A stretch of 64,000 bases of DNA from Promicromonospora sp. AC04 (lineage in GTDB: Bacteria; Actinomycetota; Actinomycetes; Actinomycetales; Cellulomonadaceae): NCBI RefSeq assembly GCF_003058225.1, contig NZ_QBUG01000003.1, positions 186,001-250,000 of the forward strand. Direction: 5' to 3'. The translations under genes were made by a program, and so were the position numbers. Under the pieces are notes generated by a model. That model did no database searches, was not told the DNA's origin, and saw only the letters and a list, made by a program, of their open reading frames with translations. The stretch's first letter is position 1, and every line of letters begins with the position of its first letter. This document shows, one piece after another, positions 1 through 7,828 of this stretch.

Positions 1-275
1 TTCCCGGGAAAGATCGCGACGAAGAACGCTGCAGCGAGCGCACCCACCCGACGTCGGGCAGGCTGCTTCCAGGTGGCGACGAGTGCGGCGCCCAGGCTGA
101 TCTCGACGATGCCTGATCCCACGACGACGACGTCGGGATCGACGGGCACCCAGGTCGGGACCTGCGCCTGGAACTCCTTTCGCGACCGTGTGAGGTGACC
201 GATGCCTGCGGTCAGGAGGAAGGCGCCGAGCGCCACTTGGCCAATGCCGCGGATGATGCTTCCTGTGGTCGCCAT
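1..275 (-). CDS. DoxX-like integral membrane protein, C-terminus beyond window
   Basis: Reading leftward from an ATG at 275, the frame stays open to the window edge (91 codons seen). Three hydrophobic segments are visible: the first after the start (GQVALGAFLLTAGIGHLT), a second around VVVVGSGIVEISLGAALVAT, and a third at the edge (ALAAAFFVAIF). The AGIGHLT...EFQAQVPTWVP pattern followed by a four-helix-like layout resembles the DoxX/DoxX-like membrane family, whose members are mostly of unknown function or linked to redox and thiol stress. The family call is from remembered pattern only. The C-terminal part is missing, so length cannot be compared. It lies downstream of the secreted repeat protein but behind a hairpin, so it is probably transcribed separately. 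Confidence 0.6.
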   Translation of the reverse strand, partial: MATTGSIIRGIGQVALGAFLLTAGIGHLTRSRKEFQAQVPTWVPVDPDVVVVGSGIVEISLGAALVATWKQPARRRVGALAAAFFVAIFPG

Positions 276-301
276 GGAATCTATCTTGCCCGCGGAGGTG
301 G

Positions 302-341
302 GGGTTGAGCCTGTCGCCACTGGTATCAACAGGCTCAACCC
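302..341 (-). terminator. Hairpin after the secreted repeat-protein gene
   Basis: A perfect 13-bp inverted repeat, GGGTTGAGCCTGT at 302-314 and its complement at 329-341, has a 14-nt loop. It starts 15 nt beyond the stop codon of the minus-strand gene ending at 356 and precedes the DoxX-like gene start at 275. There is no clear U tract on the minus-strand transcript, so it may act as a terminator or as an RNA-stabilising hairpin. Confidence 0.6.
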
Positions 342-355
342 ACGCCGAGCACCGC

Positions 356-2662
356 TCAGCGCACGAAGTACAACTCCCGCAGTCGCACCGGGGACGACGA
401 CGAGCTCACGAACCGCACCTTCGCGATCGCGACGCTTGGTAGCGAGAACTGCGCGGTCCTGACGGTGCTGGTCGACGACCTCGCGTTGACGCTGCCCATG
501 TACCTGTCGCCGATGTACACCTTCATAGAGCCAGAGGATGGCCCCGCGTTGTACCGAAAGCGGACCGTCCGTACAGCGACTCGATCCTCGGTCACTGTCG
601 ACAGTCCGGACTGCACAAGGGTCGTCAGGTTTCCACCGTGCGTAAGATTCCAGTGCAGGAATGGCGCGTTGCTACAGCGCCATGAAGACCAGGCGCCGAC
701 GTTGCCGACCGCGTCCTTGGCCCGGACCCGCGCACAGCCCTGCTCACTCGGATCGAGCCCCATATCGAGCGAGGTGCCCTTGTTTTCACCCCACGCCCAG
801 AGTGGCGCATCGGTCGATAGCATCCCCGCGTCCTGCGCAAACCGCGTCTGGAGCTGGTACGCAGCGACGCCGCGGTCGTCCTGAGCCGCGTACCGGAAGG
901 TCGGACTCCATGCGTAGTCATAGGTTGACGGCAACCACCGGTCCAACGCAGCGCTCGTAATCTTCGGTCCCGTGCCGTCCACATAGGTGCAGCGCGAGCC
1001 GGTCCACGCCGAGAGGTTCCCCGCGGCGTCGCGCGCTCGGACCGAGAAGCACACCCGGTACGACTTACCAGTGCCGACCGTGAACGACTTCGCCGTGATG
1101 CCCTGGCCTGTCGAGGGATACACCCACGGCCCGATCGATCCGCCATTCGGATCCTTGTGATAGCGGATGTCGTAGCTCGCGACCGCGCCGTTGTCGGTCG
1201 CGGAGTACTTGAAGGTCACGGGCGTTGCGGTGGCGGTGGCCTTCACTGCCGAGGGCGCGGCGGCCACCGATGCCGTGGGCTTGGTGCCGTCGATCGCCAC
1301 ACACTTTTCGGTAGCTGACCAACCGCTCTCGTTTCCGGCCATGTCCGTCGCCCGCACCGACCAGCACCGGCGTGACCCTGGCGGGGCGCTCGTGACGACC
1401 GCCGACTCAGCCCCAACTTGGACGTAGTCGCCGTACGTGCTGGATCCGAAGAGCTTCTGCCGGTACCGGAGTTCCTGAGTGGCAATCCCAATCGCGCGGA
1501 AAGGTATCGTGCCGGAGTCGACGGCCGCGCCCTGCACGCGGTAGTTCCGACTGACGGACACCCCCGAGCCCGCCGCCGTCCACGTCCCGTCGACGGTCAC
1601 GTTGAGCGACACGGGCGAAGTTTCGTCGTGAATCTCGGTCGCTCGATCGATGGTCCATTCGTGGAGGTCAGCGCTCCGCACGTCTCCGGCCGCATCGACG
1701 AACGCCACAGCAGTGGCGTCGTCATCCAGGTCGAACGACGTCACTTGGCCCAGGCTGCCTGCCGCTCCCCCGAATGCCGAGAGCACGGTTAACTCCTCGG
1801 CGCTACGCAGCGTGCCGAGAACGAAGCCCTCACCACCGAGGAAGTCGGCTTTCAAGGTTGTGCCCAGTCCGGTCCTGACGTAGATCCGGTCGCCGTCCAC
1901 GACGGTTGGCGGACTGCTGTTGCAGGAAGCGAACGCAAATCGACTTCGAGTGTCGCCAAGGATGTTGGTCGTTGTCCCGGAACTGCCGCAAGTCGCCACT
2001 CGGGCAACGACGGTGCCGGTGGAGATGTCGGTGAACTGCACGCCTCCGTCCGTCATCGTGACGAGATCGGCACCGGAAATTGCCATGCCGTCGTTCCCTT
2101 CGGCCGGGCCAAGCTGGATGGCCGGCATGACCTGGTCCGACGTCACTGTCTGAACCGTGGGACCGTTCACTGGGTCCAGGAATCCGACGTACTGAGCACC
2201 GTGTCCCAGGATCGTGTCGCTCGGGACAGGGCGGCTCCCGCCGCCGCCGCGCGTCCAAACCAGCAAGTCCGTCTCGCCCTGATCAATCTGCACGACGTCG
2301 GCCTCGGCCGCGACGAGCTCACCCGTGAGCTCGGTTCCGCCCCAGGTCCTGGACCATTCACCGCCGGTTTGGTTGCGCCAATAGATCGCGTTGTCGGATA
2401 CCTGGACGAACACCACGCCGTCGGTGAATGCGACGTCGGTCGCTGCACCCGGAAGTTCAGCGGCCGCGGCAAGGAGGCTGCTTGAGATTTGCTCCGCGGC
2501 CTGTGTACTCACAGTGGGGCCGACTGCCATGGCGGCGGCACCGGACGCAACAAGGGTCGAGCCCACGAGCGTCGTCACAGTCAATGACGCGGCCCGCGCC
2601 GCTGCCCTGCTCCCTCGGACCACACTTGGGTTCGGGCGCGCGAATGCCTCGCGAAGCTTCAT
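356..2662 (-). CDS. Large secreted repeat protein, function unknown
   Basis: This is a 768-residue protein. The N-terminus has a basic stretch followed by a hydrophobic alanine-rich segment (about residues 22-50) that looks like a Sec signal peptide with a long n-region. Residues of roughly 60-340 form a Gly/Val/Asp-rich domain without a motif I recognise. From about 350 to 690 there are at least three Ig/fibronectin-III-like repeats, each with the pattern C-x-V-R-A-x-D-x-A-G-N-x-x-x-W followed by a second Cys, suggesting one disulphide per repeat. The last 80 residues look like a beta-sandwich (FRYNAGPSSGSMKVYIGD). It is probably an extracellular or surface-attached adhesin or carbohydrate-binding protein. 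No catalytic motif, LPXTG motif or C-terminal membrane anchor is seen. It is transcribed alone and divergently from the HNH gene. Confidence 0.8.
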   Translation of the reverse strand: MKLREAFARPNPSVVRGSRAAARAASLTVTTLVGSTLVASGAAAMAVGPTVSTQAAEQISSSLLAAAAELPGAATDVAFTDGVVFVQVSDNAIYWRNQTGGEWSRTWGGTELTGELVAAEADVVQIDQGETDLLVWTRGGGGSRPVPSDTILGHGAQYVGFLDPVNGPTVQTVTSDQVMPAIQLGPAEGNDGMAISGADLVTMTDGGVQFTDISTGTVVARVATCGSSGTTTNILGDTRSRFAFASCNSSPPTVVDGDRIYVRTGLGTTLKADFLGGEGFVLGTLRSAEELTVLSAFGGAAGSLGQVTSFDLDDDATAVAFVDAAGDVRSADLHEWTIDRATEIHDETSPVSLNVTVDGTWTAAGSGVSVSRNYRVQGAAVDSGTIPFRAIGIATQELRYRQKLFGSSTYGDYVQVGAESAVVTSAPPGSRRCWSVRATDMAGNESGWSATEKCVAIDGTKPTASVAAAPSAVKATATATPVTFKYSATDNGAVASYDIRYHKDPNGGSIGPWVYPSTGQGITAKSFTVGTGKSYRVCFSVRARDAAGNLSAWTGSRCTYVDGTGPKITSAALDRWLPSTYDYAWSPTFRYAAQDDRGVAAYQLQTRFAQDAGMLSTDAPLWAWGENKGTSLDMGLDPSEQGCARVRAKDAVGNVGAWSSWRCSNAPFLHWNLTHGGNLTTLVQSGLSTVTEDRVAVRTVRFRYNAGPSSGSMKVYIGDRYMGSVNARSSTSTVRTAQFSLPSVAIAKVRFVSSSSSPVRLRELYFVR

Positions 2663-2853
2663 GGGTGTCCTCCGATAACGCCGCGCAACGCAGCGCAGGC
2701 GAGCTCAGGGGATGCTAACGGGCGAAAGGATCAGAACTGGCGCCGGCGGCGGGTGATCTTTCGGACGAGAGTCTCATCTCAGGCCATTAGCCGAGGGCCA
2801 CCTTGGGCGCCACGCCGCATCCCTTGCATCGGACGTAGCCTCCGACCTGGCAT

Positions 2854-2869
2854 GTTGCGTATATGCAAC
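2854..2869. promoter_or_regulatory. GTATAC-centred palindrome, copy 1 (putative operator)
   Basis: GTTGCGTATATGCAAC is a 16-bp palindrome with one mismatched pair. It ends 19 bp before the ATG of the HNH endonuclease gene. The same element occurs at 6298-6313 (perfect) and 8446-8461 (one mismatched pair), each next to another accessory gene start. The position so close to the start codon suggests a repressor operator or core promoter element. The regulator is not identified. Confidence 0.55.
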
Positions 2870-2888
2870 CCCTCCCCAGGACGGTGAC

Positions 2889-4043
2889 ATGACCGAGCCG
2901 GCGTCATCAGTGTCTCCACAAGCTCAGCGCGTTTTTGATGAAGTCGCGCAGATCGGTCTCAGCCGATTCGTCGCCAAGTACGCAGCGGACGGCTCGTCAA
3001 CGTTCCTCGTGCAGTTCGGGAAGGAGCTCATTCCCGCGCAATCAGCGGCGGCCGCAATCGGGCTGGACCCGCTCAACCTCACGACCGAGGCACATCGGCG
3101 TCATGCTGAGTTGGTCCTCCTCGAGCATGGGCTTCAGATGCTCTCGTACGCCGCGTATTCACCTCCGCAGCTCGGCGAGAGCCACCCCGATCGCACAGCC
3201 ATCAAGAAGCTCTACGGTGGCGATCTCGTTTCGGGAATCGTGAGATTCCCTGGGGACTCAGTCGTCAACTGTTTCGCAGATGAGAAGGGGGCTTATGCCG
3301 ACGATCCGCCAACCCGCGATTCGGCCTTTGGCTACCGAGGAGACGGCCTCAAGGGCCATCAGACGCTGGCGTCACCTGGAAACAAGCGGCTGGAGAGTGC
3401 GCGCCTCAACCGTACTGCGGTCCGGTTCTGGCATAGGCCTCGCGGCGGGGTCTTCACCTTTGAAATGTGGTGCGTGGTCGTTGACCGTCATTGGGGCTGG
3501 GGACAAGGGTCTGACAAGAAGGGCCGACGGGAAGTTGTATGGATGCTCAGCACCGTCGACGGTCCACAGTCGACGTTGCCAGGTGACTTCGCAGATGATG
3601 TCGCCCCAGATTTCGCTGATGACATGGACCAGTTGGTCGGACCGGAGGCTCAAGCCAATCCTTCCTACTCCGAGCTCGTTCGGAGACTGGAGATGCGCCC
3701 GCCTGCAAGACGCGTCAAGAACCGCATCCGCCAGGATCAAGCCCGGCGCCTCTCGGCCCGGCGGGCGGTGCTCGCTCGGGCAGGGGATCAGTGCGAAAGC
3801 TCGTGGTGCACGGGCATGGCCGCCGACAAGGCTCGAACGGGTGGCGCCCTTCTCGAAGTTGACCACGTCCAAGACCTCGCGCTCGGCGGTGACGACCACC
3901 CATCCAACATGGTCGCGCTATGCCCAAACTGCCACGCCACAAAGACACACGGCGATCAGGCCGACCGACGGCGCAAGCAGTTGATGAAAGTCGCGAGCGA
4001 GAGGCATAAGGCAGCTTTGGCACTCGATCCTCACGCCGACTGA
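2889..4043 (+). CDS. HNH endonuclease, possibly modification-dependent
   Basis: This is a 384-residue protein with ATG start. The C-terminal domain (about residues 300-360) is a clear HNH nuclease: a Cys pair (CESSWC), then LLEVDHVQDLALGGDDHPSN with the catalytic His, then ALCPNCHATKTHG carrying the second zinc-binding Cys pair and final His. The middle part (about residues 145-205: FGYRGDGLKGHQTLASPGN followed by a Phe/Trp-rich strand) is reminiscent of SRA/YDG-type domains that read modified bases, as in actinobacterial McrA-like enzymes. That part is inference. No methyltransferase gene lies beside it, which fits a stand-alone type IV-like restriction enzyme. It is monocistronic and convergent with the small Cys-motif gene at 4047. 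A GTATAC palindrome sits just upstream. Confidence 0.8.
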   Translation: MTEPASSVSPQAQRVFDEVAQIGLSRFVAKYAADGSSTFLVQFGKELIPAQSAAAAIGLDPLNLTTEAHRRHAELVLLEHGLQMLSYAAYSPPQLGESHPDRTAIKKLYGGDLVSGIVRFPGDSVVNCFADEKGAYADDPPTRDSAFGYRGDGLKGHQTLASPGNKRLESARLNRTAVRFWHRPRGGVFTFEMWCVVVDRHWGWGQGSDKKGRREVVWMLSTVDGPQSTLPGDFADDVAPDFADDMDQLVGPEAQANPSYSELVRRLEMRPPARRVKNRIRQDQARRLSARRAVLARAGDQCESSWCTGMAADKARTGGALLEVDHVQDLALGGDDHPSNMVALCPNCHATKTHGDQADRRRKQLMKVASERHKAALALDPHAD

Positions 4044-4046
4044 CAC

Positions 4047-4325
4047 TCACAACGCACCCGGCAGGAGCACCCCCGGAAACGAGCCAGGGTCCAGGGCACG
4101 CCATGTGAAGAGGACGCCGATCCCGACAGCGACGGATGCAACACCAAACCAATCAGAAGGCGTAACGCCTTGGCCGCTGTGGTTTTGGCACCTCTCCATG
4201 AACCCGGAACGCTTATTCCGGCACCGCGTGCCAGTGCGATTGCGAGCTCCACAAGGAACCATCGCTGTCACGCCCACCACGATCGGCCCCACAACGACCA
4301 ACAAGAACACCGCCAATGACGACAT
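4047..4325 (-). CDS. Small two-helix membrane protein with zinc-ribbon-like Cys/His motif
   Basis: This is a 92-residue protein supported by a strong ribosome site (GGAGGAGCTAG directly before ATG at 4325). An N-terminal helix (SLAVFLLVVVGPIVVGVTA) is followed by PCGARNRTGTRC...ERCQNH, a C-x9-C-x9-C-x2-H arrangement like the short zinc knuckles seen in many actinobacterial small proteins. A second helix (DWFGVASVAVGIGVLFTW) then follows. The Cys motif would be a loop between two helices. The function is unknown. It is convergent with the HNH gene, with 3 nt between the stops, and lies 164 nt downstream of the exported-protein gene ending at 4490. Confidence 0.6.
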   Translation of the reverse strand: MSSLAVFLLVVVGPIVVGVTAMVPCGARNRTGTRCRNKRSGFMERCQNHSGQGVTPSDWFGVASVAVGIGVLFTWRALDPGSFPGVLLPGAL

Positions 4326-4489
4326 CTAGCTCCTCCATGCTCAGCACACCCGGACATCCGAGCGTAGAAAGCATCGTGGGACTCGGCACACCCAGGTCGA
4401 AATCGCGGCGGGGCCTATTGCCGCACGGACACGTGGGCCCGGATGGAGCTCGAGCGCTCGTGGCGCGCTCAGCCCGACGACGACGGCGG

Positions 4490-5452
4490 CTACTGCTCGA
4501 CGAGGACCTGCAGTTCGCCGATCCTGACCGGGGCACTGTTCGACTGTGCCGGAACATCGATCTGACCGGTCTGTCCGCCGCCCTGCCACGCAACGGTCCA
4601 GTAGGCCGTGCCCGTTAGTGTGAGGTTGCCCGGAGAGTTGTTCAGGTCTGCTCCGAACCCGCAGGTGGGCGACGGCTCCGCACTGTTGCGGCCGTCGTAG
4701 GGCGTACCCGGAGCATTGGCTCCGTCGCAAGTAATGGCGCCAACTGTGATGCCATTCGCGTTGGTAAGTGTCCATTCGACACGGTCGAGCGTTCCAGTCG
4801 CGCTGACAGTCAGGCCGCCATCGCTCGCCTCCCGGGCGATCGGGCCGATCGTGTTCTCCGCGCGGTTCGCGATCCACAACCAGATCGGAAGCCCGATCGC
4901 GCCCACGGCGCTCGGATCCTTGGTGGACGCCGGCGGGGTGGAGCCGATCTCGCCCATGGTGAGCTGCATTGTGGCGACGGCGCGGCGCGCGAGTTCCTCA
5001 GGAGAAGGGCCCGCCGGAGCGGGTGCGTCCGGAGACCAATAGATGGTGTACCCCGGGCAGTTCGCCAGATCCCCGCCTTGCTGCGCGCACTGATATGGAG
5101 TGCACTCCACGATCACCCCATCCTCGTTACCCCGCCACTGTGGCGCATCTTTCGGGGGCTGAGGGTTCATTACCCGTTCGTAACAGCGGCCGTTCCAGGA
5201 GCCGTAGTTTGACGAGCACGGGACCTCGCGGCCGAGGTAGTTGCACTCCTGGACACCACCGTCACCGGGCCCATCACCGCCACCAGGATCGCCACTTTCA
5301 CCATCCTCCTCGCACGGAAGAGTGAAAGTACCGTCGGGATTGAGGATGGGGTCACAGTTCACATCAGCGGCCGCAGGCGCTCCGAGGAGCGTAATGGACA
5401 GAACTACTGCCCCAAAGACAGCAGAGATCGTTCGAAGCCGACCGGTCAGCAT
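4490..5452 (-). CDS. Exported Cys-rich protein of unknown function
   Basis: I chose the ATG at 5452, which overlaps the stop codon of the upstream gene (ATGCTGA arrangement) and directly precedes a good Sec signal peptide (TISAVFGAVVLSITLLGAPAAA). A longer frame opens at 5491 but would add a non-hydrophobic leader. The protein has 320 residues. After the signal comes an acidic Gly/Asp linker, a Cys-rich block (CNYLGREVPCSSNYGSWNGRC...CTPYQCAQQGGDLANC), a hydrophobic stretch around PSAVGAIGLPIWLWIANRA and a C-terminal beta-rich domain with a Cys pair. I do not recognise the family. It is probably translationally coupled to the membrane-anchored protein encoded upstream, so the two may form an extracytoplasmic pair. 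Confidence 0.75.
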   Translation of the reverse strand: MLTGRLRTISAVFGAVVLSITLLGAPAAADVNCDPILNPDGTFTLPCEEDGESGDPGGGDGPGDGGVQECNYLGREVPCSSNYGSWNGRCYERVMNPQPPKDAPQWRGNEDGVIVECTPYQCAQQGGDLANCPGYTIYWSPDAPAPAGPSPEELARRAVATMQLTMGEIGSTPPASTKDPSAVGAIGLPIWLWIANRAENTIGPIAREASDGGLTVSATGTLDRVEWTLTNANGITVGAITCDGANAPGTPYDGRNSAEPSPTCGFGADLNNSPGNLTLTGTAYWTVAWQGGGQTGQIDVPAQSNSAPVRIGELQVLVEQ

Positions 5453-6114
5453 GCCTGCTCCGGGTGGGGAACCTGCTCGTAAACGGTCCAAAAGCGATTC
5501 GCACCGGGGTGTGACATCACATACTCGAACTGATACCTGGTTGGTGCCCCAGCTTGTCGCGGGATGACCTCTCCATCATTCGAGAAGTTCCGCACTTGAC
5601 TGAAGTCAATGCATGCATCAATCGAAACTTCGGCGAACCCCTCCTCGGCTGATTGTTCGTAATTCACGACGCGCATCGACTCCACGCTTGCGGCGCCCGT
5701 CGTGTACTGCCCCTCTGCATCCAGGTTCGCGTACGACGTCGACAGCGGACCCCAGACATCTGGGTGCCCCCAGAACGGATCCAGCTTCTTGTTCCAGTCC
5801 CGGTATCCGTTGTTCGCCACCTGCGCCGTCGTCTCGTAGTACTTCACGAGCCGCGCCTTCGCGTCAGCGATGTTCTTCGCCTTGATCTGCTCCGGCGTCG
5901 TCGGCGACGGGGATGCCGCCGGAGGCGGCGGGGCCGACGGGCTCGCGGAGGCCGAAACCGAGGGTGACGATGAACCCGGACCGGGGATCGCGCCTTGGAC
6001 CGTGTCCGGCTCGAAAATGCCCGATCTCACGACCGCGAACCCAGCCACAGCGATGACTGCGACTCCGATGAGTACGGCGATCGTGCGGGTGGGCGTGATG
6101 GCGGACGAGACCAT
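5446..6114 (-). CDS. Membrane-anchored protein with NTF2/SnoaL-like extracytoplasmic domain
   Basis: This is a 222-residue protein. One N-terminal helix (RTIAVLIGVAVIAVAGFAVV) is followed by a Ser/Pro/Ala linker (about residues 45-72), typical of cell-wall-spanning anchors. A globular domain of about 145 residues follows, beginning TPEQIKAKNIADAKARLVKYY and ending in FEYVMSHPGANRFWTVYEQV. Its helix-then-curved-sheet look is like NTF2/SnoaL-type domains found in actinobacterial lipoproteins and in VirB8/TcpC-like proteins. That comparison is inference. It is the first gene of a two-gene operon with the Cys-rich exported protein, and the overlap of 7 nt implies coupled translation. Confidence 0.75.
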   Translation of the reverse strand: MVSSAITPTRTIAVLIGVAVIAVAGFAVVRSGIFEPDTVQGAIPGPGSSSPSVSASASPSAPPPPAASPSPTTPEQIKAKNIADAKARLVKYYETTAQVANNGYRDWNKKLDPFWGHPDVWGPLSTSYANLDAEGQYTTGAASVESMRVVNYEQSAEEGFAEVSIDACIDFSQVRNFSNDGEVIPRQAGAPTRYQFEYVMSHPGANRFWTVYEQVPHPEQAC

Positions 6115-6297
6115 CCGGCGGCTCCCTCAACTTCGGGCATAACTCAACGAACACGGCCGCCACCAAGGGTGCGCTATATCTGTCGCCACAGCAAGGTGCA
6201 GTCGTGATAATTCACAACATCTGGCCAACACTGGTCAACGATGGATCTCGGTTCAACCATGGCCCGGTCGATTGCGGGGTCTAGGACCTGTTTGTTC

Positions 6298-6313
6298 GTT
6301 GCGTATACGCAAC
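6298..6313. promoter_or_regulatory. GTATAC-centred palindrome, copy 2 (perfect)
   Basis: GTTGCGTATACGCAAC is a perfect 16-bp palindrome in the 289-bp gap between the divergent genes starting at 6114 (minus) and 6404 (plus). It matches the elements at 2854 and 8446. Nothing else recognisable is seen in this gap. Confidence 0.6.
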
Positions 6314-6403
6314 TCGGGTGGCGGATGCTGAAACCCCTCTACATGCTTGGAGCATGAACCTTCCACCTGCTCCACACGAACCCGTCCGCCAGGTCGGCGC
6401 AAG

Positions 6404-6928
6404 ATGAGCATCTTCCAGCGCACCGACTTCCGACCCGAGGGTTTCGAAGACCTCATCAGCGAGCTCGTCGACTCGATCCGCGGCACTTTCGCCGGCATCG
6501 TCGTCGACCATCTCGAGGACCTCCTCGCCGTGCCGCCTCGCCACATGTGCCTCGTCGATCGGCACTTGAGCCTCACAGAGGGCGAGCGCGACTACACCGT
6601 CGATCTGCTGCTGTTCCACGTGACCCAGATGCGCTACATCGCCATCCAGGTTCAGGTCGGCCGATTCGACCCGGCCCTCGTCGCCCGTGCCCGCTACGCC
6701 CTTGACCTCGTGGACGACCTTGTCCGCGTCCCCACGGTGCACGCCCCGACCGTCGGTGTCCTGCTCTGCACCGACGCCGCCGCTGACCAGCAGCCCGGCC
6801 CCGTCGCCATCACTCTCTACGGCGACCTCACCCCGGCCGAGCAGGCCGAGCTCCCGCTCTCCCTCGAGCTCACCGCCCTGATCGACCGCTGCCTCGACAC
6901 CACTGACGTCAGGACTGCGGATCTTTGA
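6404..6928 (+). CDS. Stand-alone YhcG-type PDDEXK nuclease fold, catalytic residues lost
   Basis: The start is taken as the ATG at 6404 (174 residues). An upstream in-frame ATG at 6347 adds only a Pro/Arg-rich leader. Residues of about 50-150 align by eye with the C-terminal PDDEXK domain of the YhcG/DUF1016 family: VDRHLSLTEGERDYTVDLLL, then a strand that in the family reads (E/D)-L-K, then a helix, then APTVGVLLCTD. The first acidic residue (Asp in YTVDLLLFH) is kept, but the E-x-K pair is replaced by Q-V-Q (IAIQVQVGRFDP). The N-terminal DUF1016 domain is absent. It is therefore probably a non-catalytic DNA-binding relative or a remnant. A GTATAC palindrome lies about 90 bp upstream. It is convergent with the PKD-domain gene. 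Confidence 0.7.
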   Translation: MSIFQRTDFRPEGFEDLISELVDSIRGTFAGIVVDHLEDLLAVPPRHMCLVDRHLSLTEGERDYTVDLLLFHVTQMRYIAIQVQVGRFDPALVARARYALDLVDDLVRVPTVHAPTVGVLLCTDAAADQQPGPVAITLYGDLTPAEQAELPLSLELTALIDRCLDTTDVRTADL

Positions 6929-6940
6929 TCGCGTGCTGGC

Positions 6941-7828
6941 TCATTCGTCGTACAGGTCTTCCACGAGCCGTGCCCTCGCCTCCAGGATCTCCAGGCTGCC
7001 CGACGACGACACCGTGGTTCCCTCTCCCGCCACGTCACGCCAGGTGGGCTCGCCAGCCAAACGGAACTGGCCATGCCACGTGGTCGTGAGCGAGATCGTG
7101 GCTGTGCCCTGCTTTGCATAGGCATGGGCGACCGTGTGCGCCGGGTAGGGAGCGCCGGGATCGGTGGTGGTCAGGGGCGTCGACCCATCGCCGAAGTTCC
7201 ACGAGTAACTGCTTGGCACGGCGCGGATCTCCACCGGGATGCCGAACAGGTTGGTGCTCATCGTTCGGGGATCCCGATCAGTGAACGCAATGGTGTCGAC
7301 GTTGACGAGCGTCCACCCGTCCGGCGGCTGCACGTTCACGTCCGACGGCGCAATCTGCATCTCCCGGAAAGCCCGCGCCGCGGCCGCCGGAATGTCGACC
7401 TGCTGGCGGCGCTGGGCGATGCAGGACTCCTCCTCGACCAGCGCGGCGTCCGACCACTCGCCCGACTCCCGGCGCTGCTCGAACAGGGCCCCGACAGCCT
7501 GCTCGTCGTCCTCGCACTCGATGCCGGCATAGGCGAGCTGATGGCCCTCGTCGCAGGACTCGGCGAACGCGGTGGCGCCGCCCAGATCCCGCAGGAAACA
7601 CATGGCGGGGGTGATGCGCCATTGGCGTATGGGCGGCGCGGGGACAGATGAACTGTCGCTTGCCGCTGATCCAACGGCTGGAACAGGTGCAGGAGCCGCT
7701 GCGTACTGTTCGGCGGCTACGTGAACAGATTCGTCCGCTGTCGCTCCTCCGAGAGTCACTCGCTCGTCGCCCGGGGATGGAGCGAATGCCAGCGCTGCGG
7801 CTAACCCAACTGCCGTCGTGATCATCAT
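6941..7828 (-). CDS. Exported PKD-domain protein
   Basis: The start is set at the ATG at 7828, which shares one base with the stop of the upstream lipoprotein gene (TGATG). The protein has 295 residues. It has a short hydrophobic N-terminus (MMITTAVGLAAALAFA), a low-complexity Ala/Pro linker, a Cys-containing middle part (MCFLRDL, SCDEGHQLAYAGIEC, ESCIAQR) and a PKD-type beta-sandwich near residues 195-260 (SYSWNFGDGSTPLTTTDPG, then HTVAHAYAKQGTATISL). PKD domains serve in extracellular protein or carbohydrate contacts. It forms an operon with the DUF6318-like lipoprotein, a pairing that to my knowledge recurs in related actinobacteria. Confidence 0.8.
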   Translation of the reverse strand: MMITTAVGLAAALAFAPSPGDERVTLGGATADESVHVAAEQYAAAPAPVPAVGSAASDSSSVPAPPIRQWRITPAMCFLRDLGGATAFAESCDEGHQLAYAGIECEDDEQAVGALFEQRRESGEWSDAALVEEESCIAQRRQQVDIPAAAARAFREMQIAPSDVNVQPPDGWTLVNVDTIAFTDRDPRTMSTNLFGIPVEIRAVPSSYSWNFGDGSTPLTTTDPGAPYPAHTVAHAYAKQGTATISLTTTWHGQFRLAGEPTWRDVAGEGTTVSSSGSLEILEARARLVEDLYDE

